Assembly (NCBI GenBank): GCA_963402885.1 | Contig: OY727096.1 | Coordinates: 29,927,820 to 29,991,819, forward strand | Origin: Antedon bifida | Lineage: Eukaryota; Echinodermata; Crinoidea; Comatulida; Antedonidae | Direction of reading: 5' to 3' | DNA: 64,000 nucleotides | Shown here: piece after piece, positions 47,601 through 62,600 of the stretch | How positions within the stretch are numbered: the first letter of the stretch is position 1 | Layout: every line of letters begins with the position of its first letter | Program-made: the position numbers and the translations under genes | The notes under the pieces: generated by a model | Told to the model about the DNA's origin: nothing | The model's database searches: none | What the model saw: the letters and a program-made list of their open reading frames with translations, nothing else

Positions 47601-50600
47601 TTGTAGTTTATTTACACATTTTTTGTAAAAAAAGAGAGAGATTAGATAATATTCATGATTCTTATGATAAATAAATATATGTTAAATCTCCTAAATAATT
47701 ATTGTATTTAAATAATCATTAAATTCGCATGCTTTTTTTGCTACTCTGACTAATTAATAAAGTTTAAGCAAATAATGTTAGCAAAACTTTTCTATAAAGC
47801 AGACAAAGAAAGCTTGTTTTTAGGCAGAATAAAATAATATAATTATTTATAATAGTTAAAAATAACATAAAAGTTAGTCACAAAAACACAGCTACTATAA
47901 ATATAAATCAAATTTATAATAAATGTATGTAATTAATATTAGTTATTATAAAATAGTAGCAGTAAAGCATAGGAGATGAATAAATCATAACCTTTGACCT
48001 TATCAGTATTGCTAGAAATAAAGTATTATGGCACTGCAAATGTTTGCATTATTATTTTGTGTGAGGTACGCATATAAATTGCTGCACACTGACTTAGACT
48101 GTACAAACCTTCTTGATTCTTTTCAGATGGGGCTAGGAAGGAAAAGTAAAAGCAACGAAAATAAAACATAAATATACATACACCTTATCGCAAAGCATAT
48201 TAATGCTGCAGTCATTAGAACTTTAGAAGTTGTTATTTCTCCCAACCTGTAAAATGTGCCTTCTTTTTCCTCAACTTTCACAAGTTTTGACAGAAAAATA
48301 GCTGATGAGGAACCAGTGGATGTATTTATTGGAATTTATTTAGACCAAAGTAATATAATTTCATATAAAAAAGAGGTTTTCTTAAAGTGTTTTATGTGTT
48401 TGGATTCAATTTAAAGTGCTTTTTGACATGCTAGGCCTACTAGATCTGTTGATAGAAGCAGATTTTGGGGTAATTTTGCGGTGGCTGTTTGATGGTGACC
48501 TGGTTTGATTTGCATGTTACAGGTTGTGAAATAACTTTTCATAAGTTCTAAAGAATGCTAAATGAGAAAACATACTTAATATGAATGAGATTAATTTAAT
48601 TCTGAAATATTAGTATTAAATATTTGTATTTATACTAAAAACTACTGTACATCGCACAGTATAAACTTGATGTAAATCAATAACAAAAGACTGCAACTAC
48701 TTTACAATCATATACAAAATGTAACACGAATCATAATAAATAACAGATTGTTACTTATAAAATAGCAATGATAATAAATCAGTTTTAAGGTAAGTATTTC
48801 TAATGTCTATGTACTCTTAAATATTTGTGATTACATTAATTACAATAATGAAGCCTTTTTTAAACAGCAAGCACACAACTACCTAATTACAGAATGAAAA
48901 ACCCATGCATTCTAAACTTCATATATGGAATATATGTGATCTGTGATCAAACCCTTTTTAAGGGGTTTTAAACAAAGTGGTGTATATTTTATCTTCATTA
49001 ATACAGAAGTACAACAGTATGCAAACACACTAAACCAATAAAAAATGAAATTAATTAGAGACAATCAAAGATTGCCTTTAATATAGCCAAAATCAATCTA
49101 AATCAGCAAGCATTAATTAAACTTAAAGTCAAGAAAGTTAAGAATATTTAAGTAAAAAAACTGAGAACTTTGGTTTGTTTGCTTACCTTGCTGAAAATGA
49201 CTTTGTTTAGGCTGTCAGACATCTTGTCGCCCACTGCAGACACGCCATCCACTAGGTTGCCAGGCATCGACTTCACAGAATGGGCTACATTCTTAAGAGG
49301 GTTCACAATATGGTCCATCTGACAAGTAAAAATTATATTTGTTCAAAGTATTGTGATATGATCATATCCATACATTTATTTTTCCATACATTTGTGTACA
49401 TCATTATTGGGTGGTAAAAAATGAAAAGAGGGTCTGCAATACACCACTATATTGTTTCCAATCTAATTTAAAATAAAATATCTTCCACTACAATTGAGAC
49501 TTATAGCATTAAAACACTCCAAGGTTTTGCCATAGCCAATTGTACTTCAAAACTACTTTATAAAAATCAACAAGTTCTAAGACAATTCTACAGGACCTTG
49601 AAAGCCACCATAGAATACATTTAATTTCAAAAAGAACGTTTCTACAAAAATTAGAATAGCCTCACGATGGATATGAGATCAAGATCATTTTTTTTTCAAT
49701 ACTAAAAATTGATGTTGATAGAGATTTAAAAGTGTGGAATTTTAAAATAAGGTCAACTACATTTCTATGATAAGGTAATCTATGATTTATGAGTATATAG
49801 CTGGAAAAAACATGGTGCTTGTGTTTGTGGTATGAGAATCTATGAACAATTTAATTTTTTTATGTTGTTTTTTTATGTTCAGATTCAGATAGATAAAGCA
49901 GGCCTATGATTTTATTGAGTATACAAGCTTGTGCAAATCAATATATTTGTGGTATGAGAATCTATGAACAACTGTATGAAGTTTTTATGATACATGCAGT
50001 AGAACCCCTATTAAGTGGACAATTTTGGACCCAACAAAGCGTCTTCTGTATGCCTTTGCTGTTATACAAATAATGAATGTTTACAAGTGCAATGGTACAA
50101 ATAATTTCATGAAGCCTAGTGAAAATAGAACATTTTTACTTTCATCGAATGAAATTATTTGTACCATTGCACTCATAAACATTCAGTATTTGTATATTAT
50201 ATTGTTTTTCATTCGTTTTACAGGACAGTATCCCCTTAGTGAAGAATGTCCCCTAACAAGGGGTTCTACTGTATTATGAATCTAAAAAGCATTGAAAAAA
50301 CTTCTATAAATTATGTTTAAAGCTTTGACATAAAGGGTCTTTTACACCTGCTCCGGTTTGGCTTCAGTTGAAGTCAGATTGCGTGTACAGTATTGGTGAC
50401 TTATTTTTTCATGACCTGACTAGTGCCTATGTGCATATAGAGTAAAATAATTGGTACACAGATGCGTGGCGGGTCATTAAGATTCAATTTCATTCGCTGG
50501 AGCTGAACCGGAGTCGGACTGGAGCAGGTGTAAAAGACCCTTAATACATGTGTTGTTTATAATATAAAATTATTTATTCCAATAAAAATATATTAAAAAT

Positions 50601-53600
50601 AAAATAAATTCAAACAAATGAAACCAAATTAAATTGAAATGGACCTATTAAACAAATCAAACATAAATTGAATTGAAAAAGTTATTGTTAATTTTAGGTT
50701 GTTAAAATATTTGTTAAAAAAACACAATATTTAGTTTAAATTTGTTCATTTTTATTGAAGAGATTTCCATTTATTTTTTAATTATTGGATCTACAGTACT
50801 ACAAATTCTCCAAAAACCAGAGAAAATCCCTCTTGAATTAAAAATTTGTTTCAAAAGGTAAATAAAACCATGCAGTAACGATTTTTTTCTAAATGATAAA
50901 ACTTGTGAATGTGGTCAGATGTCAAAGTTTAAATGTCACGCCATAAAATGTTAATTTTGAGCAGAATGTAAAGCTCTGTCTACACTATCAAACTAGTTTG
51001 ACAAAAAAAGTGTGATGTGCCCAAATATGGTAGTGATATGCCCAAATGTGTTAGTGATATGACATCATCATGTCCATATATAGGCACATCACATTTTTTA
51101 GTCACATAAAGTTTGATAGTGTAGACAGAGCTTAACAAAAAATGATTGAACCAAAATAAAATGATTGGACATGCAAAAAGAAATGTCCAAATAGAACCTA
51201 CCAAGTACTTAGTACTAGACATAAGAGAAGGTGGTATACTCTAATAGAATAAATAAGATGAGGCAAATTAAGGTAATAATTATGAATACAAATTATTTAT
51301 GTTGTAAAGCGGTATACATGCAGATATAGGGAGAAAAACTACATTGAAAAATGTTTGATGTATTTTTGCATAGAGTTTGACATTTGATTGATGCTCTCCA
51401 TATTATCTTTTGGTCCATACCTGTAACAAAAATAGCAATATTCCATTGGTAGGGAGTTTCCAATTTTTTCGACGATCTAAGACTATTTTGTCCCACATAG
51501 AATCTGTATCTATCCTAACCAGAAACCGCCCGTCTGCTCCGAGTTGTGTGTAAATGGTCATAAGGAATACAAAGATTCTATATTTTTATTACCATTACCG
51601 CTTGTCTGTGTAAATATTATCACCAGACTTAGAATGACTGTATTGCTTCTTACCTTGCGAGCTAGTTTGCTCTTGCCGCGCGAGTACTCCCCAGGTTCTA
51701 AGAAGTTCAATATGATATTCAGCATCCCTGGATATTTCAGCCACATTTCATGTAATAATAATTTCTACATCAAATAAAAAAAAAATCAATTAATTATAAC
51801 ATGTTTAAACATTATTAAGTTGTTGAAATTGTTTCAGCTGATCATGAGAAAAGGTTTTCCAAATATAGAAATCTTATCGAAAAGTATTTAATGTTAATAG
51901 ATGTGCTAACCAAATTTGAACTATATCATGAAAGCTTAAGTGGTTTAATGGTTTGACGTCTTTATATCAAGTAGAAGGTTCCTAGTTCAAATCTTGATTG
52001 GGCCGCATTTTCTCATCTTAATCATTTAAAATATTAATTAATAATATAGAATATCACTGGGCAGTTGAGAGTTTATTATATGCCTGTACATATAAATAAA
52101 TTGTTAAATTTTAAATACTTGTACAATTTTGTACAATACCAGCAGAACCAGCACTCAAAATTCTTTACAAACCTCAATGTACGATGTCAAAGACTTAAAC
52201 CGTTTATCCAAGAATGCTTTATTTGTGTTCAAGAATGCTCGTTTGCTCGGTAATTGTAAAGACTCTACACTGTCAAATTTATCCGTCAGTCGCATATGCA
52301 GGTCGTGGAAGTCACTGAATCGACGATACACATCCCAGATCTCTGTGTGTTCGTTTGAGTCAGTGCGCGTTACTCGAATCACGTACAGGGTGTACACTTT
52401 ACCTGTTATGTCTTTACTGGGTACTGAAGAACAATGAAAGAGTAATTAGAAAGTCAATAAAAAGAAAATAGGTGCCAATTTGAAATAAAAAATGTCGCCC
52501 AAAATGGCCTTTAACTGGAATGCATTCTACTAGTCCTAAGAATTCCAAATCTGTTAAGAAATCAATTTAAAATTACATCATAAAACAATATATAAAATGT
52601 GGTAAGAATGGAAAAAAAATAATATAAAAAATTATAAACAACATGGAGAAAATTTGAATACACAACAGCAAAAACATATTTCTTTAAACATTTTGCATAA
52701 AACCTAAATTATATAGCATGACTTTGTTGTGTCTTATGAATATGGACTATAAATTACAGGCCCAGAGTCTAATATGAACATTATGATACTCTTTATTTAT
52801 TATACATGATATGAATACTGGATAACTGATAGACGAGTGAATTTCAGGATATAATAATAAATATATGTTTCATGTATGTGTGTTACCTACTTGCATTTGA
52901 TATTTCAGCATTGATATTAACTGATGCATCTGGTGTAAGATCAGATTCCATTGAGATGTTATCCATTGAGTCTGCGCTGCCTAATGATGACAGATCCTCA
53001 GATGACTGTAAAACAGTTAAAAATATTTTTTAATAAACAAGAAAAAAAAATAATACAAAACATTTACAGTAGATTTTATGACTGTAAATTTAGACCAATA
53101 TTCTTAAAGGCTGTAAGGCTCTGTCTACACTATCAAACTTTATGGGGAAAATGTGATGTGCCTATATATGGACATGATGATGTCATGAAGGTAATAAATA
53201 ATAATAAAAGGTTTTTCTATATAACAGAAGGCTAGATAAGTAGATAAACAACTGTAGAGATATTAAACAAAACACTATAATTTACACTAATATTAAACTT
53301 TTTTTAAACTTCTTTCTCTAATATTTTATAATTTACAGTTGTATGCTATACTGTATGCAGTTTAAGAAATTTGTTTTAATAGAACAATAACATTTACACT
53401 AAAATAATTTCAAAAGTATTAATAGAAATTTTAAATCAAATTAGTTATAAGCAAAATGCCATGCTTTTAAAGGCTTAAACTTTACCAATAAACATAAATT
53501 TAATTAGAAATTACCGCAGCTATACTGCTCTCTGGGGACGAGTCAAACTGATTGTCATCGTCAACGAGTTTGCCGTTGGTCTTAGATGTTAAAAGGTCTA

Positions 53601-56600
53601 ACTCAGCCAGGCATTTGCGATAGGATGAGCTCTGTTTGAATGCTAAGTAGTGATGGTCCTCCTGAAGGATCTTATATACCTAAATAAACAAAGAAAAAAA
53701 TCATAAAAGTAACAATACATAATGGGTAATAATGGCCTAATGGATTTCAAGGAAGAAACAATAACAAGAGAGTACAGTAAACTACACTGCCAAAACTTTA
53801 GCTTAACTCAGCAACACTATAGCAAAATCATCAGCTCACACTGATGCCAGGCCTACTGTATATGTAGGCCTAGCTTACACAATTCAACCGCACTCACTAC
53901 AGTCCACTCTGCCCCATGAAATTAGTTAATTTTTAAGTAAAATGTTGAGCTTACAGTACTATAATTAATCAATCTCAATTTACTCTTCAACCTAGCAAGA
54001 AGTTAGTACAAGCAAATGGGTAAGATTTCAAATTTGGTAGGTATGTAACTTTAACCAAGGCAATCTAACAACAGGACACTGAGCTTGCCTTGTCAAGGTA
54101 GGAACTCGTAACAGTCCTTTGATCTTAAGTCTGGCTACAACAAATACCAACAGTACTACTTCTATATGTACATATTCTTTGCAGCGCGGTGTCTGTTAAG
54201 TGACATAGAATTGATCGTGTCACAGCCACAGATAAGCCCTCTGAGCTTAGCATCCTGTTGTTAGATTGTCATTGCTTTAACTTACCAGTTTCTGAGCCTC
54301 ATCAAACACTTTCTCAGAGGGTTCTCCTAATTTAATCCTTTGATGTGTTCTCTTTAACACCGTATCATCCCCTATATTTATTCGATGGGATGCCTGAAAC
54401 AATCAGAATTGAATTTAAAATAAATAGACATAATCGTAAAGTTTTACACAAACTCCAGTATTAAATTAATTTAGAGGTAGAAAAAAAATAGAAAAATTAT
54501 AATAAATTTAATCTGCATTATATTTGAAAACAATTAATTTATATACATGATTAAAATTCACCAACAAAAATTTATTCATACAAGATTTTTACAGGTCTGT
54601 AATAATACTGTACGGCAACTTGTTGTATTCTTTCTTACACTAGAACGATATAATTGTACTATTTATTTGTTGTTCAATATCTATAGTATTGCTTTTTTCT
54701 GTAGCCCACATGTATTCTTTCTTTATTCATAGTGTATACCTTTTGTATTCATTTACATTTTATTCAAGTTATATTTACAGTATTGCTTGTTCTTATTCAT
54801 GAACAATAAACTAAATTATGTCAGAAGAATTAATATGATATGTATATGTGTATACAAAGAAAACTAATCTAAATGTTAAAACTTTGTTGTGAAATTTTGA
54901 TTATGAGTGATCAAAATAAATGTTACTCACATCCTCAGTTAGGTACTGTTCAAAGATACTCCAAGCTTCATTCCGTAACATTTCTAACTCGTGCGATGAT
55001 GCGATTTTGGACGGATGCTTTCGCTGTAAGTGAATCGCGGATATTTTCTGTTCTGCAGTTACTCTATAACTTTCAACAGTGAGGTAAAAATGTAGGTAAG
55101 ATTGGGCATTTATTGACCCCATAAACTCTGTGAAAACACAATCAATTAAAAAAATATCAATAATTTCAGAATAAACAATAAATCATCATCAAATCAACAT
55201 AAACTAAACATACTGAGTATTTTACGTACAAGTAAAATTTAAATTTTAAACATTTATGAAATTATACAAAATATAAATCTATTAACAAGCTAGAAAAACT
55301 TTTTAGCTTTGATTGTTTATTCCAAGTTTTAAACAATTATAAAAAATAGTGAGAGATTCCTCATTAATTTCAAAATATTCGCCTAAAATGTACATTAATT
55401 TATTATCAGCATTTGCTAATGTGTAAGGAATCATTGCAGAGTATGAGATCAGATCATTTTGTAAAACGGTTAATTTTATATTTGGCTTAATTAAATGTGG
55501 AAGGAAATATATTATGCATATCTGAAACAAATAATTTCCTACTAAACTTATATTAACAAATAGAATAAAGTTATTAGTGATATGTTGTCTGGGGACTCAA
55601 GTAAAAGTTTATGCGAGAAAGAGAACATGAGTGTGTATTGTAATTAGACTATTTTCAAGTAGACTGAGAATTAATGTTAGGAAATGTGTTAACTAACGTG
55701 ACTAAATCACATTCAGAAACAAGCTAATGTGATTTGAATTTTAAGACACACATTACAGACACATTTAATCTATAAATTAGATTATTAGGCGACGGCCAGT
55801 AGAAAACTAGACACCGATTATTATAGGGTCATCGCGCCGTCTTGTTGCTCCAATTAAGAACTTTTATAAGCAGAGTTTTACCACATTTAATAATTTACTT
55901 TTAGTAAATGAATTTAAACACTTAATAACATTAATTATTGGATGTAAAAAGAAAAAATAGATTACAAATTAATTAGTAACTGGCTCTTCTCAACTCAAAT
56001 ACAATTGTACCCCTTTCACATTAAACACTGTGAATAAACTCAGGAGCGCAAGTAATCGGATTCAGATTGACTAAAAACTTGGAGAGATTCCATTCACATT
56101 CATCATGCAATAAAAAAAAAGCTTAAGTACTGCCCTATAAAGTATGTCACTATGGATGATGATATTAAATAAATGAATCTTTGGACAAGGTTGACCTTCT
56201 GACCCTAAACAACCCTCATGTTTAGAGTCGGTACCTTTCACATTTCGTTTGGATATTGAAGAATGAAGTGAATTGAGGTGTTCGACCAAGGTGTTTTGAA
56301 CTCTGGAGTAACTCACAACAAATAAAACACTGGTGTGAATGCCCTGGTGTGTGAAAGTTACAGAGTTTTACTGGGTGATGTGAAAGGGGTATTGGAGAAC
56401 ATCAAGTTACTTTACTTTCAAGGTATTTGGCCTGTACATTTTTCATATACTCTATACATTTACTTTGAAAAGAAAATAATATATTTTGAATTTAATTTGA
56501 TTGAATATCTATTAGAAAGAGTAATTGTTTTCTTGTGTGTTGAGAAAAATCATTTACATTTTTGCTTCTCTTTGATGATTATATTGTCCAGTCAATCTGG

Positions 56601-59600
56601 TAATCCATCTTTTAAAGTTCTAAAGTGATTTTCCCCATAATACTCAAGAACACTGTCTCATTTTGGATCAATCCATTTTACTCTTGACAGAGTTAAAATA
56701 AATTCAAAGAAGCAGGTGGAAACAACAAAAGCATTTTGAAACAGTAAACAGTTCAGGAAATTACAAACATCAGTTTTATAATAAATGTCAATGTAATGTA
56801 AAAGTTTCTATTTATGTTTTATTATTAGCTAATAAATGTAATACTTATATTTCTAGGACATATCTTTCTAATTGTCCATTACTTTAAATTATACTAACAA
56901 AAGTTTACTTCTAATAAATGTTATTGTACACAAATAGCATTATCAATAACTTGTTTTATTACAATATGAATTTTCAACAACAAAACCAACTTACCTATAA
57001 AATGGGATAATGCTATATTATTTACTAGCACAACATTGAATGGTAATGAATACAGGTTGGAATAGTCATCATCTTCTCCATCAACCTCCTCAAAGGATAA
57101 GAACAGACAGAAAATTGAAAATTATTATGTAGTTTGCTTATAAATTAAAGATGGATTGTGGAAAGTATCCAAAGCAATAAAAAACAAATTCCCAACAACA
57201 ATATTGTTTTTTTTATTTTGTGTTGGAAATGCTGAGGTTTTCATCCATCCAATAGGGAGGTATCGCAACCTTCAAATATGATAACTAAAATGGATACATT
57301 ACAAAAACATTCGTTTTCGTAAGCCAGTCTAAAATATGATTGCGGTAAATTTTGAACTAAGTGAAGGTACCTGTTGATTGGCTGCCTAGGCCTAGCGTAA
57401 AATCATAAATTAAAAAAAGCATGTTAAATTTACTATTATAATCCTCATCAAAAACGTGATAAATAGATCAAAACTATATTCATTTTGTACTTCCAAATAT
57501 GACAATTGACAGTGATAAACATCAACAGGAATGGGTTATGTATATGAAATGGGGATCAGCTCAAAAGTTTACCAAATGTGTGACGTATCTGCTTTCATTA
57601 TTGAATTTCGTACGGTTACGAACCCTCCCTATTGTTTTTCTTATTATTAATATTATCATTTTATTATTGAATTTCTTATGAATAATTTCATATAGCAGCT
57701 GCAGTACATACCACCTCCATTGCCTGTTCGTAATCGTCGCCATCATTCCTGCGTTGTATCGTTTGCAGACAAAGTTTCTTAACAAACTGTAGACTGTTCA
57801 ATTGTTGCTTAGCATCTGGTTCTGAACCTACACACAAATAAAACAACTTTTGAGTAAAAAAAACAAAATGCAAAAATGATCATGCAGCAGAGAACAAGGG
57901 GTCATTGAAAGTATGATTTAAAGACCTAAGTATTCTACTGCAGTTACTGCAGTAATTGTATGCAAAAATGTTTCAATGGAGTTTATGAAGCATTCATTTC
58001 AATAAACAGTGTGTATGTTTTAATATAAATAAATAATTTTATAAACAACTTTAAAGAGTAAACTAAATTGTACTGCAGTAACTGCAGTATAACAATGTTA
58101 AGAGGGTTTTTTAATTTTCTTATTCATGTACTCATGTTGCCATCATTTTAACATCATAATAGTGTTGGCATTGGCTGGCATTAGTGTCTTGGAAGTTGGA
58201 CTTCTGATCACATGATCAGGAGTTTGAGTTCAATGCATGCTTGTCGCATTGCCTATTATGTTTGCCTCTCTCCATCCATTTAACATTATGGGTTAGGTCA
58301 AAGCACCAACTGCGCTGATTACTGGTTCCAACATTATGGAATACTGTATTCTCATACATGTTTGATCAAAATAAACGAAAAGCGAAAACATCATTTGAAC
58401 ATATGGAATTTTTGCTATATAAATGAATGTATTATCTATCATACCATCTTCTGTCTTTTTATTTGCATCTTTTGATCGTTGCTTGGCAATTTCTGTGTCT
58501 AATATTTGATTGACAGCTTGTAGTTCTTCAATTGTTGATGCCATCTTAATGACTGTTAGAAATGCCTCAGTTGTAAATGTGTTGTCTTTACACTAAAATA
58601 AGAAAGAGAACAAATTGCATGTTGTTGAAATGATGGAAGATCTATCAATTACAAGTATTAGTTTTGAGTATACATGTTGGCCTACAATATCTAAAGCAGC
58701 ATTTTCTTGGAGTATCCATACAAGGTCTGGATTTCTCATCATTGGCTTGGAAACTCCAATGTTGGCTTGAAGTCTTAGAATTGGCTTAGAGTCCCCAGGA
58801 TTGACCTGGGAATACCCAAAATTTACATGAAGTACAGTATTGTTTGACCTTGTACTGTAGGATTAGTCTAGAGTCCCATGAATGTGATATTGAAATGCAT
58901 TCTAAAAATTGACAAGGAGTCTTCAAGGTTGGTTCAAAGTCCTATGATAAACTTTAAGTCTCCAGAATTGGTGTGAAGTTTATAGTATTATTATAATATA
59001 TTATTATTGTAATAGGTGGATCCATATGATTGGCAATTGAATTTATATTATCAAAACTTAAATGGAATAATACAGTATAATAATAAAAAATAAATATACT
59101 CACCCACCAGACGATGGTTTGATTTATATAATCAGGGTCCACGACCATTTCTATAATCGGCCGTATGACTCCAAATACTAGCACCTCGCGAATTATAAAC
59201 CTAAAATGTTTGCTATGAAAGTCATCAGCTGGTAGAAGTAAGAATAAAAGAAGCTCACAGATACTTTGAAGATATTCTGAAAAGAAAAATAACCAAAATA
59301 AATAATTACACAAACTAAGAGTGGTGTTGGTAGTCTATAAGTAAAGTTCTAGCTTACCTGGATAAACCAACATTGGACTATTCTCTCAGAGAAGAGAGAG
59401 ATATAACTCGAATATATAAAATATTTATGAATCACCCCTGTCAGAAAATGGTACATTCCATGAACCCTGCCCTCAAGTGGGAATATTCCAACACACCACC
59501 ATCATCATTTAATTAAATTCAGGCATTAATAAATGGTTTTTGCTTGACTGATTGATCTTAAATTAATTGTAACTGTATACGGTAATTATATCTTTTTTCA

Positions 59601-62600
59601 TGGATTTAACCTTTTCTTTACTGAATATAGTTTCATACTAGTATTAATATCTAATAATACAACGTCAACACAGTGTGTACACGTCATGATTACTGATTAT
59701 TAATATACTTAGTAATATTATTATAAAGAGATATCTTTCAAATGCAACATAAGATTGAAATATCATACATTGTTTTATTATCGATCCTTTCTGAAATATG
59801 TATTACATTTAAAAATAGTAAAAAATTTATTTAAAATTGCTAAACACACACTGAAATAAAAAAAATGTTTGTAAACATTTTAAATTAATTTTCCACAGAA
59901 TTCTTTTTTGCCTCCAGCTAAATTTATTTATAATTTATATTATAATGCTAAACACACACTGACAGTGAAACAAAAAACATGTTTGTAAACATTTTGAATG
60001 CAAGAGAAAAAAAAAAAATCAACATGAGAAGAATACTAATATCTGTTTGTTCTATAGGTCGATAGAATTCTATTTTGCCTCTAGTTATAGGGGAACTTAA
60101 CAATGTAGACTTACAATACAATAGATATGGATTAATCATACTGTGTTTGCTTTGTAGTTAATTTTTAATGGAGTTTTAAGTTACAAGAAATCATATTTCA
60201 TGTTCATCATATTGACAAATATGTATAGCTGTATCTGTATCTAATTCATTAATGTCTGTCGATATATTAAAGTTATATATTTTTCATAGAGCAAAGTCAA
60301 ACATTTAAATTTTTTAAACATGATTAATATTTAATTGTAATGTTGTAGACAGTCAAATGTAGTTTAATTTGAGGTGTGTAAGTTTGCAATTAACCAACTA
60401 AAGCCTTGTTTACACTATCAAAGTTTATATGTCAAAAAAATGTGATGTGCTGATATATGGTAGTGATATGCCTAAATATGGTAGTGATATGACATCATCG
60501 TGTCTATGGGAACATCACATTTTTTTGACACATAAAGTTTGATAGTGTAGACAAGGCTTAATACTAACCACATAATTTTGATATCATTACTTATGTCAAT
60601 GTACAAATTCAGTCAATCATTAAAACAAAGTAAGCATAACGGTTCCACATTGATGATACATGCATAGTAACCATTAGTATCTACTACTGTCTATAATTAG
60701 CATTTAAAACAGCCCACCATTACTGCACAGTATTACTATAATACTGTAGATAAACTTAATTAAACCAACAAAACAAAGAAAACTACCCTGCACATTAACT
60801 CTTGGCTCATGAGGATGTGTGTGAACCTTGGTTCTGGTTCACACACAAATCCTAATACTGTACAAACCAATCAATAAACGTCCTATTCTATTCTGGCATC
60901 AATGAAACAACATGTCGACATTTTGAATTTATTAGAATAAAATGTTCCAGAGTGAATAAAACTGCCTGCATATTAACTGTTGACTATAGTACAAATGTAT
61001 AATTTTTTTGTTTATTTACAGTACATCAAGGGGAGAGTAAAAATACATCGAAATTTAGCATTAATATTTTTGTAGGTTCAATGAACAGCGAAAATTAAAA
61101 AGAAAGATATGGCTATTTTACGACTATTGGTATTACGTTACAAATAATTAATCAACGTAAAATAAGTGTGAATGGATATGGCACCTTTCAAGTTCATAAT
61201 AAGCACTTAGATTGGATTATCCCAGTCTAAAACAATGCTCAGTCTAATGGAGGATTTAATGAAATTGTTTTTATCATAAATGATGGTCTCTTCTCACAAA
61301 GTAAGCTATTGTTTCAAACCAAGTGAAAAAGGAACTCGCATAATATTAATATAATAAAATATATTTGGTTTCAGTGAATGACTCATCATATTTGAAAAAG
61401 TTCCGGGTTTTCAAGTGGCCTGAAACGTGTTCCAGGTGATTAAATATTTTGTAAAAAACACAGCTTAAAGAAAGTTGCCAAACTCAAATATACTGTAGTA
61501 AGGCCCAGTGAACTGAGAATAAGGTAGAGAGACAGAGGGCTTATCCTTCTGAGTACAGGGTACTGTAGCAAAATAATGATTTGGCCTTAGTAACATTATC
61601 TTGGAAATGTGAAAATTACTTCAAACTCAACTAATAGCCAATATCCAAGTCAATATTATTTCAGTTTATATATTGATATCATAAATTCTAATATTCAATC
61701 CAGTCAATTATTCACATGATGCTCAAGGCGCAATGATGTTGCTATTCATTAGCATGCCTGCCATTTGTCAGAGATAGAAAGCAGTATATCCGAATTACAT
61801 TCATAAACTAGTGTATATAATCTAAAAATTCTGATTATTATTCTACTTATTGCCATAGTAGTTTATATCTCTACGGAATGAAGGTAGCAGCTATATTAAA
61901 TGCATATTTGCCTATTAAATCACAGAATATTACAAAGATAATGTTCCTTTTTTTGCTATGCTCATCTTTATAACGAAAAACAACCTGTTTCAACAGTAAA
62001 CACGGTTGAGTAGATTCTTGTTATTTCCACAATTTATACTTGTATGTATAGTACAATTAGTAGTAGTTATATTTAAGACAAAATAAAAAAGAAATGAATC
62101 ATATATTATAATTACATATTAAAATGTATGGTGCCCTATATAGTAGATCTCTCATAACAAAAATTCTAAATCTTGTAATTTTCATTCCTGATGATCAAAC
62201 AAAGACTGAAACGTTGAATCATGGCTTGCCTCTTGTAATTTTCAAATCTAAATAGATTTTTTTAAATAGTTTTTCTTCGTAAGAATGTATGTGAAGATAT
62301 GTATACTTTAAGCACAAATATCTCTACTTTGAGATTCATAAACTAAATCTATAACATTTCTGCTGTATATTATTCTAGTTTACTAGAATGTAGGACATTT
62401 ATGATACGCAATAAACAATGCCATTTCAAGAATGATGATTTGTTAACTTTAGCTATTCCCATGCACGGCCAGTTGTATTATTATGGAATAATAAAATACA
62501 ATAACTTATGTAATATAATTTTTAATTAAATTTGAAACTTAATCTGATTACAAATTTGCAATTTTATCATCACTGTTTTTTTTTCCATTGTTCTGAATTT

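Noticed and set aside
51932..52001. Functional tRNA gene
   Set aside because: Box-like motifs are present but acceptor and anticodon stems do not pair well, so a SINE head or relic is more likely.
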